The notes under the pieces are model-generated. The model ran no database searches and was not told the origin of the DNA. It saw only the letters and a list, made by a program, of their open reading frames with translations. DNA of 64,000 bases from Achatina immaculata (lineage: Eukaryota > Mollusca > Gastropoda > Stylommatophora > Achatinidae), in contig CM019693.1 of NCBI GenBank assembly GCA_009760885.1, positions 51,664,596 to 51,728,595 of the forward strand. Reading direction: 5' to 3'. The position numbers and the translations under genes are program-made. Positions 51,165-62,572 of this stretch are shown here, in pieces (within the stretch, counting starts at the first letter, position 1; each line of letters begins with the position of its first letter).

Positions 51165-53183
51165 ATGTCCATATTAGAGTTCAATAAAACACTACAGGAA
51201 ACAGCAAAAGAGGTGCTGGGATATCGGAAAAGGAGAAAAGAGGAATGGATAAGTGAGACCACATGGGAAAAGATAGAGCAAAGAAAAGAAATCAAGAAAA
51301 AATTACTGAACACCAAATCACAACGGCTTAAAGAACGAGTTTTAAGTAATTATGCACAAAAAGACAAAGAAGTGAAGGAATCATGCCGTCAAGATAAACG
51401 TCAGTATTATGACAACTTAGCAGAGACAGCAGAGAAAGCAGCATATACAAATGACATGAAAACCATATATAAAATCACAAAGCAGATGACAGGTAACTTC
51501 AATACAAGATGTGAAAGTGCAGTAAGAACACAAAATGGACAACTGGTCAGTGGAGAAAGAGAAAAAATTGAAAGATGGAGGGAACACTTTAACACCCTAC
51601 TAAACAGAACACAAGCAGCACAAGCAATAGATATACCTGAAGCAAAAGCGGAACTAAACATCAATACAGGACCAATAACAATAAATGAAGTAAAAGAGGC
51701 GATAAAGATGCTAAAATCAGACAGGGCACCAGGTGAAGATGAAGTGACTGCTGAGATGTTGAAAGCAGAAGAAACAGAAACACCAAAACAACTTTGCCGG
51801 ATATTACAACAAATTTGGGATTTAGAAAAAGCCCCAGAGGAGTGGAAAACTGGTCTTATAGTAAAACTACCAAAGAAGGGTGACCTCAGAGATTGCGGGA
51901 ACTGGAGAGGCATTACCCTACTGCCACTCACTAGTAAAGTATTTTGCAGAATAATCATCAACAGAATTGTACCAACACTTGAGGAAAAACTTCGGAAAGA
52001 GCAGGCAGGATTTAGGAAAGGAAGATCATGCATAGACCATATATTTGTACTTAGACAAATATTAGAACAGGCAAATGAGTGGCATAGCACAACATATGCA
52101 TTATTCATAGATTTTGAGAAAGCCTTTGACAGTGTCAACAGAGATGCACTGTGGAAAATCCTAAGATGGCATGGCCTCCCCCATAAAATAGTTAATGTAA
52201 TCAAAGCCCTATACGAGGGTTTTCAGTGCAAAGTTATCTGTGGAGAACATACCTCCAGCAGCTTTAGGGTACAAACAGGAGTGAAACAGGGATGTGTACT
52301 ATCACCAACATTATTTATCTTGGCAGTAGACTGGTTAATGAAGGAGGCAACATCAGACAAACGCAGAGGATTACAATGGACCCTTAACACAGTGCTGGAG
52401 GACCTTGACTTTGCGGACGACATTTGTCTATTATCAAGCAGTCACAAAGATATGCAAGATAAAATAAACAAGTTAACCCAGAATGCAAACAACATAGGAC
52501 TAAAGATCAACGTAGGAAAGACAAAGTTAATGAAGCAAAATGTGAACAACAGAAATGTACTCAGAGTAGATAACAAGTTAGTGGAGGAGGTCAACGAATT
52601 TGTATACCTTGGCAGCAGAGTAGTAGAAAATGGAGACAGCACAGAGGACATCAACAGCAGACTTACTAGAGCAAACCAGGCTTTTGCAATGCTACAGAAT
52701 ATATGGAAATCAAATAAACTAAGCATAAATATGAAAATCAGGATATTTAAGAGTAATGTTCTAAGTGTACTACTCTATGGAAGTGAATGCTGGAAAATCA
52801 CCAAAACCATAGAAAACAAGTTGAATTCTTTCCAGACTAAATGTTTACGTAGAATTAGAAAAATATTTTGGCCAAACACCATAAGAAATAACATCTTATT
52901 GGCAGAAATGCAGATGAAACCACTGACAACAATTATTGAGGAAAGACGCTGGCAATGGTTGGGACATGTGCTCGGAATGACTGACAACTCACTACCAAAA
53001 ATAGCACTAAGATGGACACCACAGGGGAGCAGAAGTAAGGGTAGACCAAAAGAGACATGGAGAAGAACAACAGAAAGGATGTTGAGCAATAGAGGGCTCA
53101 CCTGGGCAAGAGCAGAAAAAAAGGCGAAAGACAGGCATTTGTGGAAAACCCTTGCGGAAGCCCCATGTGCCCTGGGCACTTAA
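51165..53183 (+). CDS. LINE B reverse transcriptase ORF (672 codons, open)
   Basis: The longest real ORF in the window. It starts with the linker (QETAKEVLGYRKRRKEEWIS), then LKSDRAPGEDEVTAEMLKAE, LPKKGDLRDCGNWRGITLLP (fingers), FIDFEKAFDSVNRDALWKIL (motif A, about residue 313), TGVKQGCVLSPTLFILAVDW (motif B), LDFADDICLLSSS (motif C, about residue 415), KINVGKTKLM, then FVYLGSRVVENGDS, YGSECWKITKT and the basic C-terminal region RRWQWLGHVLGMTDN, GRPKETWRR, ending CALGT. All core RT residues are present. The start is the first methionine after the upstream frameshift, so the native protein would have been a longer fusion with the endonuclease. Translation on its own is doubtful. Confidence 0.88.
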   Translation: MSILEFNKTLQETAKEVLGYRKRRKEEWISETTWEKIEQRKEIKKKLLNTKSQRLKERVLSNYAQKDKEVKESCRQDKRQYYDNLAETAEKAAYTNDMKTIYKITKQMTGNFNTRCESAVRTQNGQLVSGEREKIERWREHFNTLLNRTQAAQAIDIPEAKAELNINTGPITINEVKEAIKMLKSDRAPGEDEVTAEMLKAEETETPKQLCRILQQIWDLEKAPEEWKTGLIVKLPKKGDLRDCGNWRGITLLPLTSKVFCRIIINRIVPTLEEKLRKEQAGFRKGRSCIDHIFVLRQILEQANEWHSTTYALFIDFEKAFDSVNRDALWKILRWHGLPHKIVNVIKALYEGFQCKVICGEHTSSSFRVQTGVKQGCVLSPTLFILAVDWLMKEATSDKRRGLQWTLNTVLEDLDFADDICLLSSSHKDMQDKINKLTQNANNIGLKINVGKTKLMKQNVNNRNVLRVDNKLVEEVNEFVYLGSRVVENGDSTEDINSRLTRANQAFAMLQNIWKSNKLSINMKIRIFKSNVLSVLLYGSECWKITKTIENKLNSFQTKCLRRIRKIFWPNTIRNNILLAEMQMKPLTTIIEERRWQWLGHVLGMTDNSLPKIALRWTPQGSRSKGRPKETWRRTTERMLSNRGLTWARAEKKAKDRHLWKTLAEAPCALGT

Positions 53184-53198
53184 GGTTCAGAGAGAGAG

Positions 53199-53861
53199 AG
53201 TTGAGTTAGACAGAGGTGTTATGTTGTAGTTTTACTGGTACTAGATGAGTTAGACAGAGGTGTTGTTTTACTGGTACTAGTTGATTTAGACAAAGCTTTA
53301 TGTTGTAGTTTTACTGGTACTAGTTGAATTAGACAGAAGTGTATGTTGTAGTTTTACTGGTACTAGTTGAATTAGACAGAAGTGTATGTTGTAGTTTTAC
53401 TGGTACTAGTTGAATTAGACAGAAGTGTATGTTGTAGTTTTACTGGTACTAGTTGAATTAGACAGAAGTGTATGTTGTAGTTTTACTGGTATTAGTTGAA
53501 TTAGACAGAAGTGTATGTTGTAGTTTTACTGGTATTAGTTGAATTAGACAGAAGTGTATGTTGTAGTTTTACTGGTATTAGTTGAATTAGACAGAAGTGT
53601 ATGTTGTAGTTTTACTGGTATTAGTTGAATTAGACAGAAGTGTATGTTGTAGTTTTACTGGTATTAGTTGAATTAGACAGAAGTGTATGTTGTAGTTTTA
53701 CTGGTATTAGTTGAATTAGACAGAAGTGTATGTTGTAGTTTTACTGGTACTAGATGAGTTAGACAGAGGTGTATATTGTAGTTTTATTGGTATTAGTTGA
53801 ATTAGACAGAGGTGTATGGTGCAGTTTTACTGCTATTAGTTGAGTTAGACAGAGGTGTATA
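53199..53861. repeat. 43-bp minisatellite, right of LINE B
   Basis: Continuation of the 49300-50009 array, with units drifting to GAATTAGACAGAAGTGTATG and ACTGGTATTAGTT. About 15 units, the central ones nearly identical. Confidence 0.95.
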
Positions 53862-54815
53862 ATAATAGAGAAATGGAGAGAAGTTAATGTGAATCTATAT
53901 TTATTGTTTATAGACTATTCAAAGACATTTGATTGTGTACAATATCAGAAACTTTGGGAAATAATGAAAAAAAATGGGATTTACAACACATTTGATACAA
54001 TTAACATCACTGCTGTATCTAGACCAACAGGCAGCAGTGAGAATAAATGGTGAAACAACAACTTGGTTTGACATAAAACAAGGGGTCCGTCAGGGGTGCA
54101 TATTGTCGCCTTACTTATTTAACTTGTATACTGAAAATATAATGAGGGATGTTAGAGAAGATGTAGACAAAGAATATTATTATGCCATAACAATTGGAGG
54201 TTATGAAATACCAGATATTAAATATGTTGATGGCGCAGTAATACTGTCCACAACACAAAAAGGAATGGAAAAACTAATTATGTCAGTCCGTAAGAACAGC
54301 GAAGAGCAGAACCTCCATCTTAATGCGAAGAAAACTAAAGTGAAGACAACTGACAAAACAAATAGGGCAGCTGAAGTATGTATCAATGAGGACAAATTAG
54401 AAGAGGTGGAGAGTTTTTAATATCTTGGATCATTACTAACTAATAATGGAAATACAGTGAGAGAAATTAACAGAAGGGCATCTATTGACAGTGAGAGAAA
54501 TTAAAAGGAGGGCATCTATCGCTCTTCAAAAAGTAAAACAACTAAAGAATCTGTGGAGAGGAACAGGCAGAACTACAAAAATAAGATTTTTAAGGGCATG
54601 CATCTTTCCCAACACAACATATGCCTGTGAGACCTGGACACTTAACAAAACATCTGAGAAGCACATAAATGCCTTTGAATGTAAATGCTACAGAAGAGTT
54701 CTTCAAATATCATGGACACAAAAAAGAACAAATATATCCATACTACAAGAATTTAATATTGAAGAAGGCTGGCTAGTAAAGAGGATTAAACAAAGAAAAC
54801 TTAAACTATTAGATG
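53862..54815 (+). mobile_element. LINE family C, internal fragment
   Basis: Runs from LYLLFIDYSKTFDCVQYQ-like sequence (RT motif A) through TTWFDIKQGVRQGCILSPYL (motif B), a mutated KYVDGAVILS at motif C, and YLGSLL to ACETWTLNKTSEKHINAFE and LVKRIKQRKL, then stops abruptly at 54815 in minisatellite sequence. It lacks both the 5' half and the normal 3' end. A missing 3' end is unusual for a LINE and suggests later loss through array turnover. Confidence 0.88.
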
Positions 54816-54853
54816 GTGGTGTATGTTGCAGTTTTTCTGGTACTAGTAGATAG
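53974..54853 (+). pseudogene. LINE C RT fragment
   Basis: Frames 53974-54420 and 54485-54853 cover RT motifs B to the thumb region. A stop follows EEVESF, and a ~30-bp imperfect duplication around GTGAGAGAAATTAA (54458-54500) shifts the frame. The last codons run into the adjacent array. Confidence 0.82.
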
Positions 54854-55149
54854 TGAGCTGACAGATAATGTTGGTTATGGTCACCATTCTACAATGGCTA
54901 TGATCAATGACTAGTACAGTCACTGCCCGGATGGAAAGCAATGGTAAACTATCTTCTAGAAATATACCAAGAAACACAAACAGCAATCATGGAAAGTCAA
55001 ATAGGAAAAAGATCTGGTGGTGAGTCCCCCAGGCCAGATAGATCTAATTTTAACACTGGGGAGAGTGTGAGACAGAGGTCAGTACTAGTAATTGTGATGA
55101 CGGACAAAATCCTGACGGTGTTACCAAGGAAAACCCATGCATCAAACTA

Positions 55150-56470
55150 AAAAGAAAAATAAGAGTAGGAATATGGAATATAAGAAGTATGTATGAGGGA
55201 AAATATCAAGTAATAAGTGACGAGATGAAAAGAAAGGGGATACACATTTTGGGAATCTGCGAACAACGATGGAAAGGATCAGGACACTTTAAGAGCGAGA
55301 ATGATAACATATTTATATACTCTGGTAAGTCACCATCTTCCGTCTCAGAACAGGACACAGCCGACTCCGAAGTCATATGTATACAAAGTTTAAGGTTGGT
55401 ACTACTAATCTATGTACATGTGCCCAGGTGACCCAAACTGTGGAACATATCCTCCAGAACTGCATCAACTACGAGACACTGAGAAATAATTACTTGCCCA
55501 GTGAAACCACTAAAGAAGATAAGCTCTATGGTTCCATACATGAATTACAAAAAACAGTGAAATTTATCCAAGAGACAGGACTGCAGATATAGACAGACAG
55601 TGCGAACGAAGAAGAAGAAGAAGAATATACTCTGGTGGAGAAGTAGGAGGAAAGAATGGAGTGGCTTTTTATTTGGACAAATCAACATCAGAAGCATTAC
55701 TAGGCTACAATCCAGTAAGTGATAGAATCCTAACAATCAGACTTAAGGGCATTCCTAGAAATGTAACAATCATCCAGATATATGCACCTACATCAGCAGC
55801 AGAAAAAGAGGAAGTAGAAAACTTTTATAACACGCTGCAAACGACAATAGACCAGGTACGTAAAAATGATATTGTATTAATAATGGGTGATTTTAATGCA
55901 AAGATTGGTACAGAAAGAGCAGAAGATGAAGGACATGTTGTAGGGAAATTTAGCATAGGACATAGAAATGAGGCAGGTGACAATCTAATGGCATTTTGCA
56001 TGGAAAATGAGCTAATGATCACTAACACACTTTTTAAACAACATCCAAGAAGACTTTACACATGGAGATCACCTGATGGGAAAACCAGGAATCAAATAGA
56101 TTACATCTTAGTGCAAAGAAGGTGGAGGTCAAGTATAACATCAGCAAAAACTTTACCAGGTGCTGATTGTGACACGGACCATGAGTTATTAATAGCACAC
56201 ATGAAGATAAAGATAAAAAAGACAGTTACGGAATCAAGACCACTCTGCTTTGATCTTACAAATATACCAGAACAATATGGTATAGAAGTGAAGAACCGTT
56301 TTGAAATCCTGATGGCTGTACAGGAGGAGATGACACCAGACGAATTGGCTACACAGGCCAAAGATATCTTAATAACAACAGCTAAAGACATGGTTCCAGT
56401 AAAGAAAACACACAAGAATGGATGGATTACAGCAGGTACACTAGAACTGAAAAACAACGTAGAGAAATGA
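55150..56470 (+). pseudogene. LINE C endonuclease, split by an insertion
   Basis: Before the insertion: RVGIWNIRSMYEGKYQVISD and ILGICEQRWKGSGHF. After it, the 269-codon frame 55661-56470 gives IIQIYAPTSAAEKEEVENFY, IVLIMGDFNAKIGTERAEDE, LYTWRSPDGKTRNQIDYILV and LPGADCDTDHELLIAHM, the remaining APE motifs including the catalytic His. Stops follow 56463. Apart from the insertion the domain is well conserved. Confidence 0.87.
55327..55624 (+). mobile_element. 5'-truncated RNase H-type LINE 3' end nested in LINE C
   Basis: A 298-bp insert with a perfect 12-bp target duplication ATATACTCTGGT (55315-55326 and 55625-55636). It encodes TNLCTCAQVTQTVEHILQNC (a C-x-C...H...C zinc-binding tail) and KLYGSIHELQKTVKFIQETG with a stop at 55590, then GCGAACGAAGAAG as the 3' tail. 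This is the typical C-terminus of RNase H-bearing non-LTR elements of invertebrates, a different family from the host LINE. Confidence 0.88.
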
Positions 56471-56622
56471 AGATGCAGTGAAAAGTGACAAACAACAACA
56501 AAGAGAAATATAAAACTTTAACAAAAGAAGTACGAAGAAACATAAGAAAAGACAAAAAACAATATATACAAGATTGTTGTGAAAGAATAGAAGGACATCA
56601 GAAGTGAGGAAGAGATAGTGAA

Positions 56623-58195
56623 ATGTTTAAAGAAATGAAGACATTTATGAGAAATGCCACACCTAAGCTAAATGTAATTTGTGATGAGATGGGGAATACC
56701 TTGACAGAGACAGAGGAAATTCTAGAAAGATGGAAGGAATATTGCAAAGGAATGTATGAAACAACCGACTGTGGAAGCAGAAATCAACAGTGTGAATTAT
56801 TATTGGAGGAGAAAGAACCTGAACCGACAATAGAAGAAGATTTATGGGCAATAAAGAATCTGAAAAATGGTAAATCACTAGATTGTGATGAGATAACAGC
56901 TGAATTTATTAAAGCAGGAGGAAAGGAATGTGCACTATTTAAAAAGATATGGCATTCAGGTATTTGGCCAAAAGAATGGAAAAGAACTGTATTCATACCA
57001 CTGCCAAAAAAGGGTAACCTGAAATTATGCACAAACTACAGAACTGTTGCCCTGATTAGTCATGCCAGTAAAATTCTGTTAAAAATTATAATGGGTAGAC
57101 TTCGAAAGAAAATGGAAGAAGAAATCAATATGGTCCAAGTTGGTTTCAGGCAAGGAAGAGGATCAAGAGATCATATATTCAATATAAGATTAATAATAGA
57201 GAAATGCAGAGAGTTTAATGTGAATCTATATTTATCCTTTATAGACTACTCAAAGGCATTTGATTGTGTACAACATCAGAAACTTTGGGAAATAATGAAA
57301 AAAATGGGATTTCCAACACATTTGATACAGTTAACATCACTGCTGTATCTAGACCAACAAGCAGCAGTAAGAATAAATGGTGAAACAACTTGGTTTGACA
57401 TAAAACAAGGGGACTGTCAGGGGTGCACATTGTCACCCTACTTATTTAACTTGTATACTGAAAATATGAGGAATGTTAGAGAAGATGTAGACAAAGAATA
57501 TTACGATGCCATAACAAATGGAGGTTATGAAATACCAGAGATTAGATATGCTGATGACACAGTATTACTGTCCACAACACAAAAAGGAATGGAAAAACTA
57601 ATTATGTCAGTCCGTAAGAACAGCAAAGAGCAGAACCTCTATCTTAATGCAAAGAAAACTAAATTGATGACAACTGACAAAACAAACAAGGCAGCTGAAA
57701 TATGTATCAATGAGGAAAAATTGGAAGAAGTGGAGAGTTTTGAATATCTTGGATCACTACTAACTAATAATGGAGATACAATGAGGGAAATTAAAAGGAG
57801 GACATCTATCACTCCTCAGAAAGTAAAAGAACTAAAGAATCTGTGGAGAGGAGCAGACAGAACTACAAAAATAAGATTTTTTGAGGGCATGCATCTTTCC
57901 CATCGCAACATATGCCTGTGAGACCTGGACACTTAACAAAACAGCTGAGAAACACATACATGCTTTTGAATGTAAATGCTACAGAAGAGTTCTCCAAATA
58001 TCATGGACACAGAAAAGAACAAATATATCTATACTACAAGAGCTTAATATTGAAGAAGGCTGGATAGTAAAGAGGATTAAAGGGAGAAAACTTAAATATT
58101 TTGGACACATCAAACGTCATGATAATTTAGAGAAGACCGTATTGGAAGGATACATAATGGGAAAAAGAAAAAGAGGAAGACCAAAATGAAGATGG
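56623..58195 (+). pseudogene. LINE C reverse transcriptase and C-terminus
   Basis: A 432-codon frame (56623-57921) contains LKNGKSLDCDEITAEFIKAG, IPLPKKGNLKLCTNYRTVAL, VGFRQGRGSRDHIFNIRLII, LSFIDYSKAFDCVQHQKLWE (motif A), FDIKQGDCQGCTLSPYLF (motif B; D-C replaces V-R) and IRYADDTVLLSTT (motif C intact). An extra base near 57880 shifts the frame. 57881-58189 continues with YACETWTLNKTAEKH, LKYFGHIKRHDNLEK and MGKRKRGRPK. The upstream linker (56463-56620) holds stops. Confidence 0.88.
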
Positions 58196-58318
58196 CTACA
58201 AGACATTGTTGATGATCTGTAAATGGATGCAGCAGCTGCAGACCATCTTGCTCACAACCGAGAGGCCTACAGGAGTGCTGTTTGGTAGGCAAAGTTCTGC
58301 AAGGGACATGCAAATAGA

Positions 58319-58795
58319 TAAAAGTAGATGGTGGTGTATAATGAGTTTTACTGGTACTAGTAGATGGTGGTGTATGTTGAGTTTTACTGGTACTATTAGA
58401 TGGTGGTGTATATTGCAGTTTTACATGTTCTAGTTGATGGTGGTGTATGTTGCAGTTTTACATGTTCTAGTAGATGGTGGTGTATGTTGCAGTTTTACTG
58501 GTACTAGTAGATGGTGGTGTATGTTGCAGTTTTACATGTTCTAGTAGATGGTGGTGTATGTTGCAGTTTTACTAGTACTACAAGATGGTGGTGTATGTTG
58601 CAGTTTTACTGGTACTAGTAGATGGTGGTGTATGTTGCAGTTTTACTAGTACTACAAGATGGTGGTGTATGTTGCAGTTTTACTGGTACTAGTAGATGGT
58701 GGTGTATGTTGCAGTTTTACATGTTCTAGTAGATGGTGGTGTATGTTGCAGTTTTACTAGTACTACAAGATGGTGTTGTATGTTGCAGTTTTACG
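58319..58795. repeat. 37-bp minisatellite right of LINE C
   Basis: Unit AGATGGTGGTGTATGTTGCA followed by GTTTTACTGGTACTAGT, about 12 units with ACATGTTCTAGT and ACTAGTACTACA variants. It is clearly related to the 43-bp repeat left of LINE C (shared GTGTATGTTGYAGTTTTACTGG), and one unit lies between the two LINE C copies at 54816-54852. Confidence 0.93.
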
Positions 58796-58864
58796 AAAAC
58801 GGGGATAAAAAGGAAAGAAACAAGAAAAGTTAGCAGTAAGGAGTAGAAACAACGAAAGAGAAGA

Positions 58865-59239
58865 GAAGGTAGGCATGAATTTACAAATTCCATGATTCAG
58901 TAAGTTATAAAATGAAAGTATTTATGAATTTACCTATCCCATGATTCAGTCAGTTATGAAATGTAGGTATGAATTTACCTATCCCATGATTCAGTCAGTT
59001 ATGAAATGAAGGTAAGTATGAATTTACCTGTCCTATGATTCAGTCAATTACGAAATGAAGGTAGGTATGAATTTATCTATTCCATGATTCAGTCTATTAT
59101 GAAATGAAGGTAGGTATGAATTTATCTATTCCATGATTCAGTCAATTACAAAATGAAGGTATGTATGAATTTATCTAGTCCATCATTCAATCAATTATGA
59201 AATGAAGGTAGGTATGAATTTATCTATCCCATGATTCAG
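58865..59239. repeat. ~49-bp minisatellite, left of LINE D
   Basis: Units of AGGTATGAATTTACCTATCC followed by CATGATTCAGTCAGTTATGA and AATGAAGGT, about seven copies. The array continues at 62415-62572 after LINE D. Confidence 0.9.
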
Positions 59240-59396
59240 CTTCTGGTGTGGCGTGCATGATGGCGGGCGTATTTTAACGCTCTTGCCGGCATGCACAAAT
59301 CATCGTAATTCTGCTTGATCTGTCACATATCCTGTATCGGGAGTTGGGCATAAGGCTAACAAACTTATCCCGGGACCTATCTAAAGGCGACTCTAG

Positions 59397-60356
59397 ATGG
59401 GGAAAAAAGAACATGTTATGGAAACTCGCAAAGAAACCAGCCGAGCATCAGGGGTGCCAACTCCGAAGTGCTCAAAGAATACATTCGTCGGCCCTAAACA
59501 TGTGATAGAAATTGGATCCTGGAATCTAAGAACGATGGAAGCACCAACAAAAACTACTCAGGTCATCAGAGAAATTGAAAGATACCACCTAGACGTTCTT
59601 GGCATCAGTGAAATGCGATGGCCAGAAGCAGGTAAAAGACTGGCGTAAAACGGTAAGTTAATGATATATTTAAGCCGAGACGACGGGAAACACCAAGAGG
59701 GGGTAGGTATAATTATGTCAAATGTAGCAGGGAAAAGCCTTATAGAATGGGAACAATTGAACAGTCGTATGATAAGAGCACGATACATCCTAAGACACCG
59801 AGGAATGACACTAATATAGTGTTATGGACCCACGAACGATGCAGATGATGTGGTAAAAGACGATTTCTATCATCAGTTACAACAAATCATTAACAAAGTC
59901 CCTAAACGCGACATCATAATTGCTATGGGGGACTTCAACGCTAAGGTAGGGAAAGATAACACCGACGTTGAAAAAGTAATGGGGAAAGAAGGAACTGACA
60001 TGGTAAATCAGAATGGAGAAAGATTAATTGAAATATGTCTAACAGAGGGCATGGTCATTGGAGCCACAATATTTCCACACAAAGAGATACATAAAACAAC
60101 GTGGATAACTAGAGACCAGATAGATAATTTTTGTATTAGAAAGCAATACAGAACATCTCTGACAGATGCAAGGGCATATAGGGGTGCAGATGTCAACAGT
60201 GATCACAATCTGTGTAGAGGGAAAATAAAACTAAAACTGAAAAGCCAACACAAGAAATCAATACATAGAAAGATAAACAGCCACAGCCTACAAATGGAGA
60301 ATACTAACAGTCATTTCAATCATGAACTTGCCAATCATTCCACAACACCCAAATGA
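59397..60356 (+). pseudogene. LINE D endonuclease domain
   Basis: From the methionine at 59397: IEIGSWNLRTMEAPTKTTQV, LDVLGISEMRWPEAGK, then a stop. After a further stop, the frame at 59850 has IIIAMGDFNAKVGKDNTDVE, HKTTWITRDQIDNFCI and YRGADVNSDHNLCRGK, completing the APE motif order. Two stops (59646 and about 59818) interrupt it. Confidence 0.87.
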
Positions 60357-60954
60357 AGTAGAGGAGATAGCTATAGATGAATTATGGAATTCTTACAGCA
60401 CAGTCATAATCACAGCAGCAAAAGCAAGTGCTGGACTGAAAAAACCAAATAGAAAAGCATGGATATCAGAAAACACATGGAAGACTGGCAGCCAATTAGA
60501 CATGTTGAATTTGGGACAGATACTGAAAAAGATCTGGCGAAAGCAACATACAAAGAAATAGGCAAGAGAGTAAAAAGTTCAGCTAGAAGGGATAAAAGAG
60601 AATACATAGACAATATGGCAAAAGAGGCAGAGAAAGCAGCAAAAACAGGAGACAGCAAAACTTTATATAACATACAAAAAGAGTCTAACAGGTACTATTA
60701 CATCTAAAGAGAGACCAATCCTTAGCAAAACTTGAACCCTATTAACATTAAGTAAAGACCAAAAGCAAAGATGGGCTGAACACTTGAAAAAAAATACTTA
60801 CTCAAACACACTCAAAATAATTGATAGACCTTGAAACTGACTTACCAATCCCACAACTAAATGTCAACCTAGATGAAATTACATTGAATGACACTGAAAG
60901 AGCACTGATTTTAATGACTAACAACAAGTTGCAGGTGAAGATGAAATAACAGCC

Positions 60955-62382
60955 GAAATGCTAAAAGCTATCAATAGTGACGACATGAGACAACTACAGA
61001 GAATGTTTAATAAGATTTGGAAAGAAGAAAAGGTCCCTTCTAAATGGAAAAAGGAATCATTGTTAAAATACCAAAAAAAGGCAACCTTAGTGACTGTAAC
61101 AATTGGGGAGGAATAACCTTAATATCAGTTGTGTCAAAAGTATTTTGCAAGGTCATTTTGAATAGACTTAGAGATATATTGGATACCGCAATGAGAGAAG
61201 AACAAGCAAGATTTCGAGAAGGGAGAAGCTGTCTTAACCAGATCTTTACTCTAAGAATAATACTTGAAGAACATATTGAAAAGCAGAAACCATTAATACT
61301 GAACTTCATAGACTTTAAAAAGGCATTTGATAGCATACACAGAGATCCATTGTGGAGAATTTTAAGTCTATATGGAATACTATCTAAAATTGTCAGTATC
61401 ATTAAGGACCCCTACAATGGATATATTTGTGCAGTCAAAACAGAAGAAGGGATGAGTGAATGGTTCCAGATTGAAACAGGCGTGAAACAAGGATGTATAC
61501 TGTCTCCTTTGCTTTTTGGAATTGCAATAAAGTTCATAATGAAAAAATGCTGCACAGGTAACACAGGTATTGATTGAGTACTATGGGACCCAACGAGAAG
61601 AACTTGATTTTTCTGATAACATAACTCTTATCAGTAACAATGTGAAATCCATGCAAGAAAAAAACAGATATCCTATCTTCAGTGACTACAAAAACAGGAC
61701 TTGACATTAACAAGGACAAAACAAAAATAATGAAACTTCTGATTAATCAAAATGAAAAAAAATACAAGTAGAAGGGACAGCTGTTGAAGAAGTCAGTCAA
61801 TTTGAATACCTTTGCAGCTACATAGACCAGGATGGTGACATCAGAAAGAAAGTTAGAATTAGAATTGCGAAAGCAGCATTGGCTTTCAAGAATCTTGAGA
61901 ACATATGGCATTCAAAAGTTATAAGCACAAAAACCAAGTTAAGACTATTCAGTTCAAATGTAATATCCACTTTCATTTATGCATGCGAAAGCTGGAAAAC
62001 AACTAAAGAAATAGACAATAAATTAGACTCTTCTGAGAACAAATGCCTAAGGAAAATACTCGGCATCAAGTGGAACGAATTCAAGAACAATGCAGAGATA
62101 AGACAGATGAGTAAACAACAACCAGTTTCATGGATGATCAGGAAAAGGAGATGGACATATGTTTGTCACGTGATGAGAAGAAACGATCAGAGAACCCCAA
62201 AACAATCTATCAAGTGGAACACAACAGGCCAAAGAAAAAGAGGCAGACTACGTGAAGCTCTAAAGAGGACAATGTTATTAGAGGCCAAATCAATAGGCAT
62301 AAAATCCTTTGATGAGGCTGAAAAGCTCGCCGAAAACAGGAAAAATTGCCAAACTACATTGCAAGCCCTATGTGTCGTTTAA
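60955..62382 (+). pseudogene. LINE D reverse transcriptase and C-terminus
   Basis: 61044-61577 encodes VKIPKKGNLSDCNNWGGITL, EEQARFREGRSCLNQIFTLR, LNFIDFKKAFDSIHRDPLWR (motif A) and IETGVKQGCILSPLLFGIAI (motif B). A stop follows, and the motif C region near 61610 reads FSDN where an active enzyme has FADD. 61879-62382 supplies LENIWHSKVISTKTKLRLFS, FIYACESWKTTKEIDNK, RRWTYVCHVMRRNDQR and KRGRLREALKR, with a stop at 62382. Inactive. Confidence 0.87.
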
Positions 62383-62414
62383 CGACTTGGTAAGGATAGA
62401 AGTTAAAAGATAAG

Positions 62415-62572
62415 ATGATTCAGTTATTTAAACAATTAAGTCAGGTATGAATTTACCTATCCCATGATTCAGTCTGTTATGAAATTAAGGTAGGTATGAA
62501 TTTACCTATTCCATGTTTCAATCAGTTATGAAATGAAGGTAGGTATGAATTTACATATTCCATGATTCAGTC
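62415..62572. repeat. ~49-bp minisatellite, right of LINE D
   Basis: Three more units of the GGTATGAATTTACCTATCCC array that precedes LINE D. Confidence 0.9.

Larger units (their letters stand above)
50010..53198 (+). mobile_element. LINE family B, near full length
   Basis: A 3.19-kb element inside the 43-bp array, flanked by AGTTGAGTTAG (49999-50009 and 53199-53209). That string is also part of the array unit, so the duplication call relies on context. The 5' region of ~200 bp starts CCCCCGTGTGGTACCCGGG and contains AAAAGGCGACTAAGG, a motif echoed in LINE D. Endonuclease and RT occupy almost the whole element. The 3' end is 15 bp plus a short AG run. A single coding region without ORF1, with a tiny 3' UTR, suggests an RTE-like element. 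Confidence 0.92.
54853..58318 (+). mobile_element. LINE family C, near full length, with nested insertion
   Basis: The 5' region starts near 54853 and includes GGAAAGCAATGGTAAACTA. The endonuclease starts around 55155, the RT spans about 56623-57800 and the C-terminal part reaches about 58195. The 3' end is GACATGCAAATAGATAAA. It sits in a 37-bp array, and AGTAGAT occurs at both edges, but this is part of the array unit. The element is interrupted by a 298-bp retroelement fragment (55327-55624). Several frameshifts occur. Confidence 0.88.
59240..62414 (+). mobile_element. LINE family D, near full length
   Basis: A 3.18-kb element flanked by ATGATTCAG (59231-59239 and 62415-62423), although this string is also part of the surrounding 49-bp unit. 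The 5' region contains CCCGGGACC and TAAAGGCGACT, like LINE B. The endonuclease starts near 59397, the RT spans about 60955-61700, and the C-terminal region ends at 62382. The 3' tail GTTAAAAGATAAG matches the other D copies. Many stops and frameshifts. Confidence 0.9.

Noticed and set aside
51407..52204. 265-codon minus-strand frame opposite the LINE B RT
   Set aside because: Shadow ORF of the well-supported RT frame, and the same shadow appears opposite the 28.5-kb copy.
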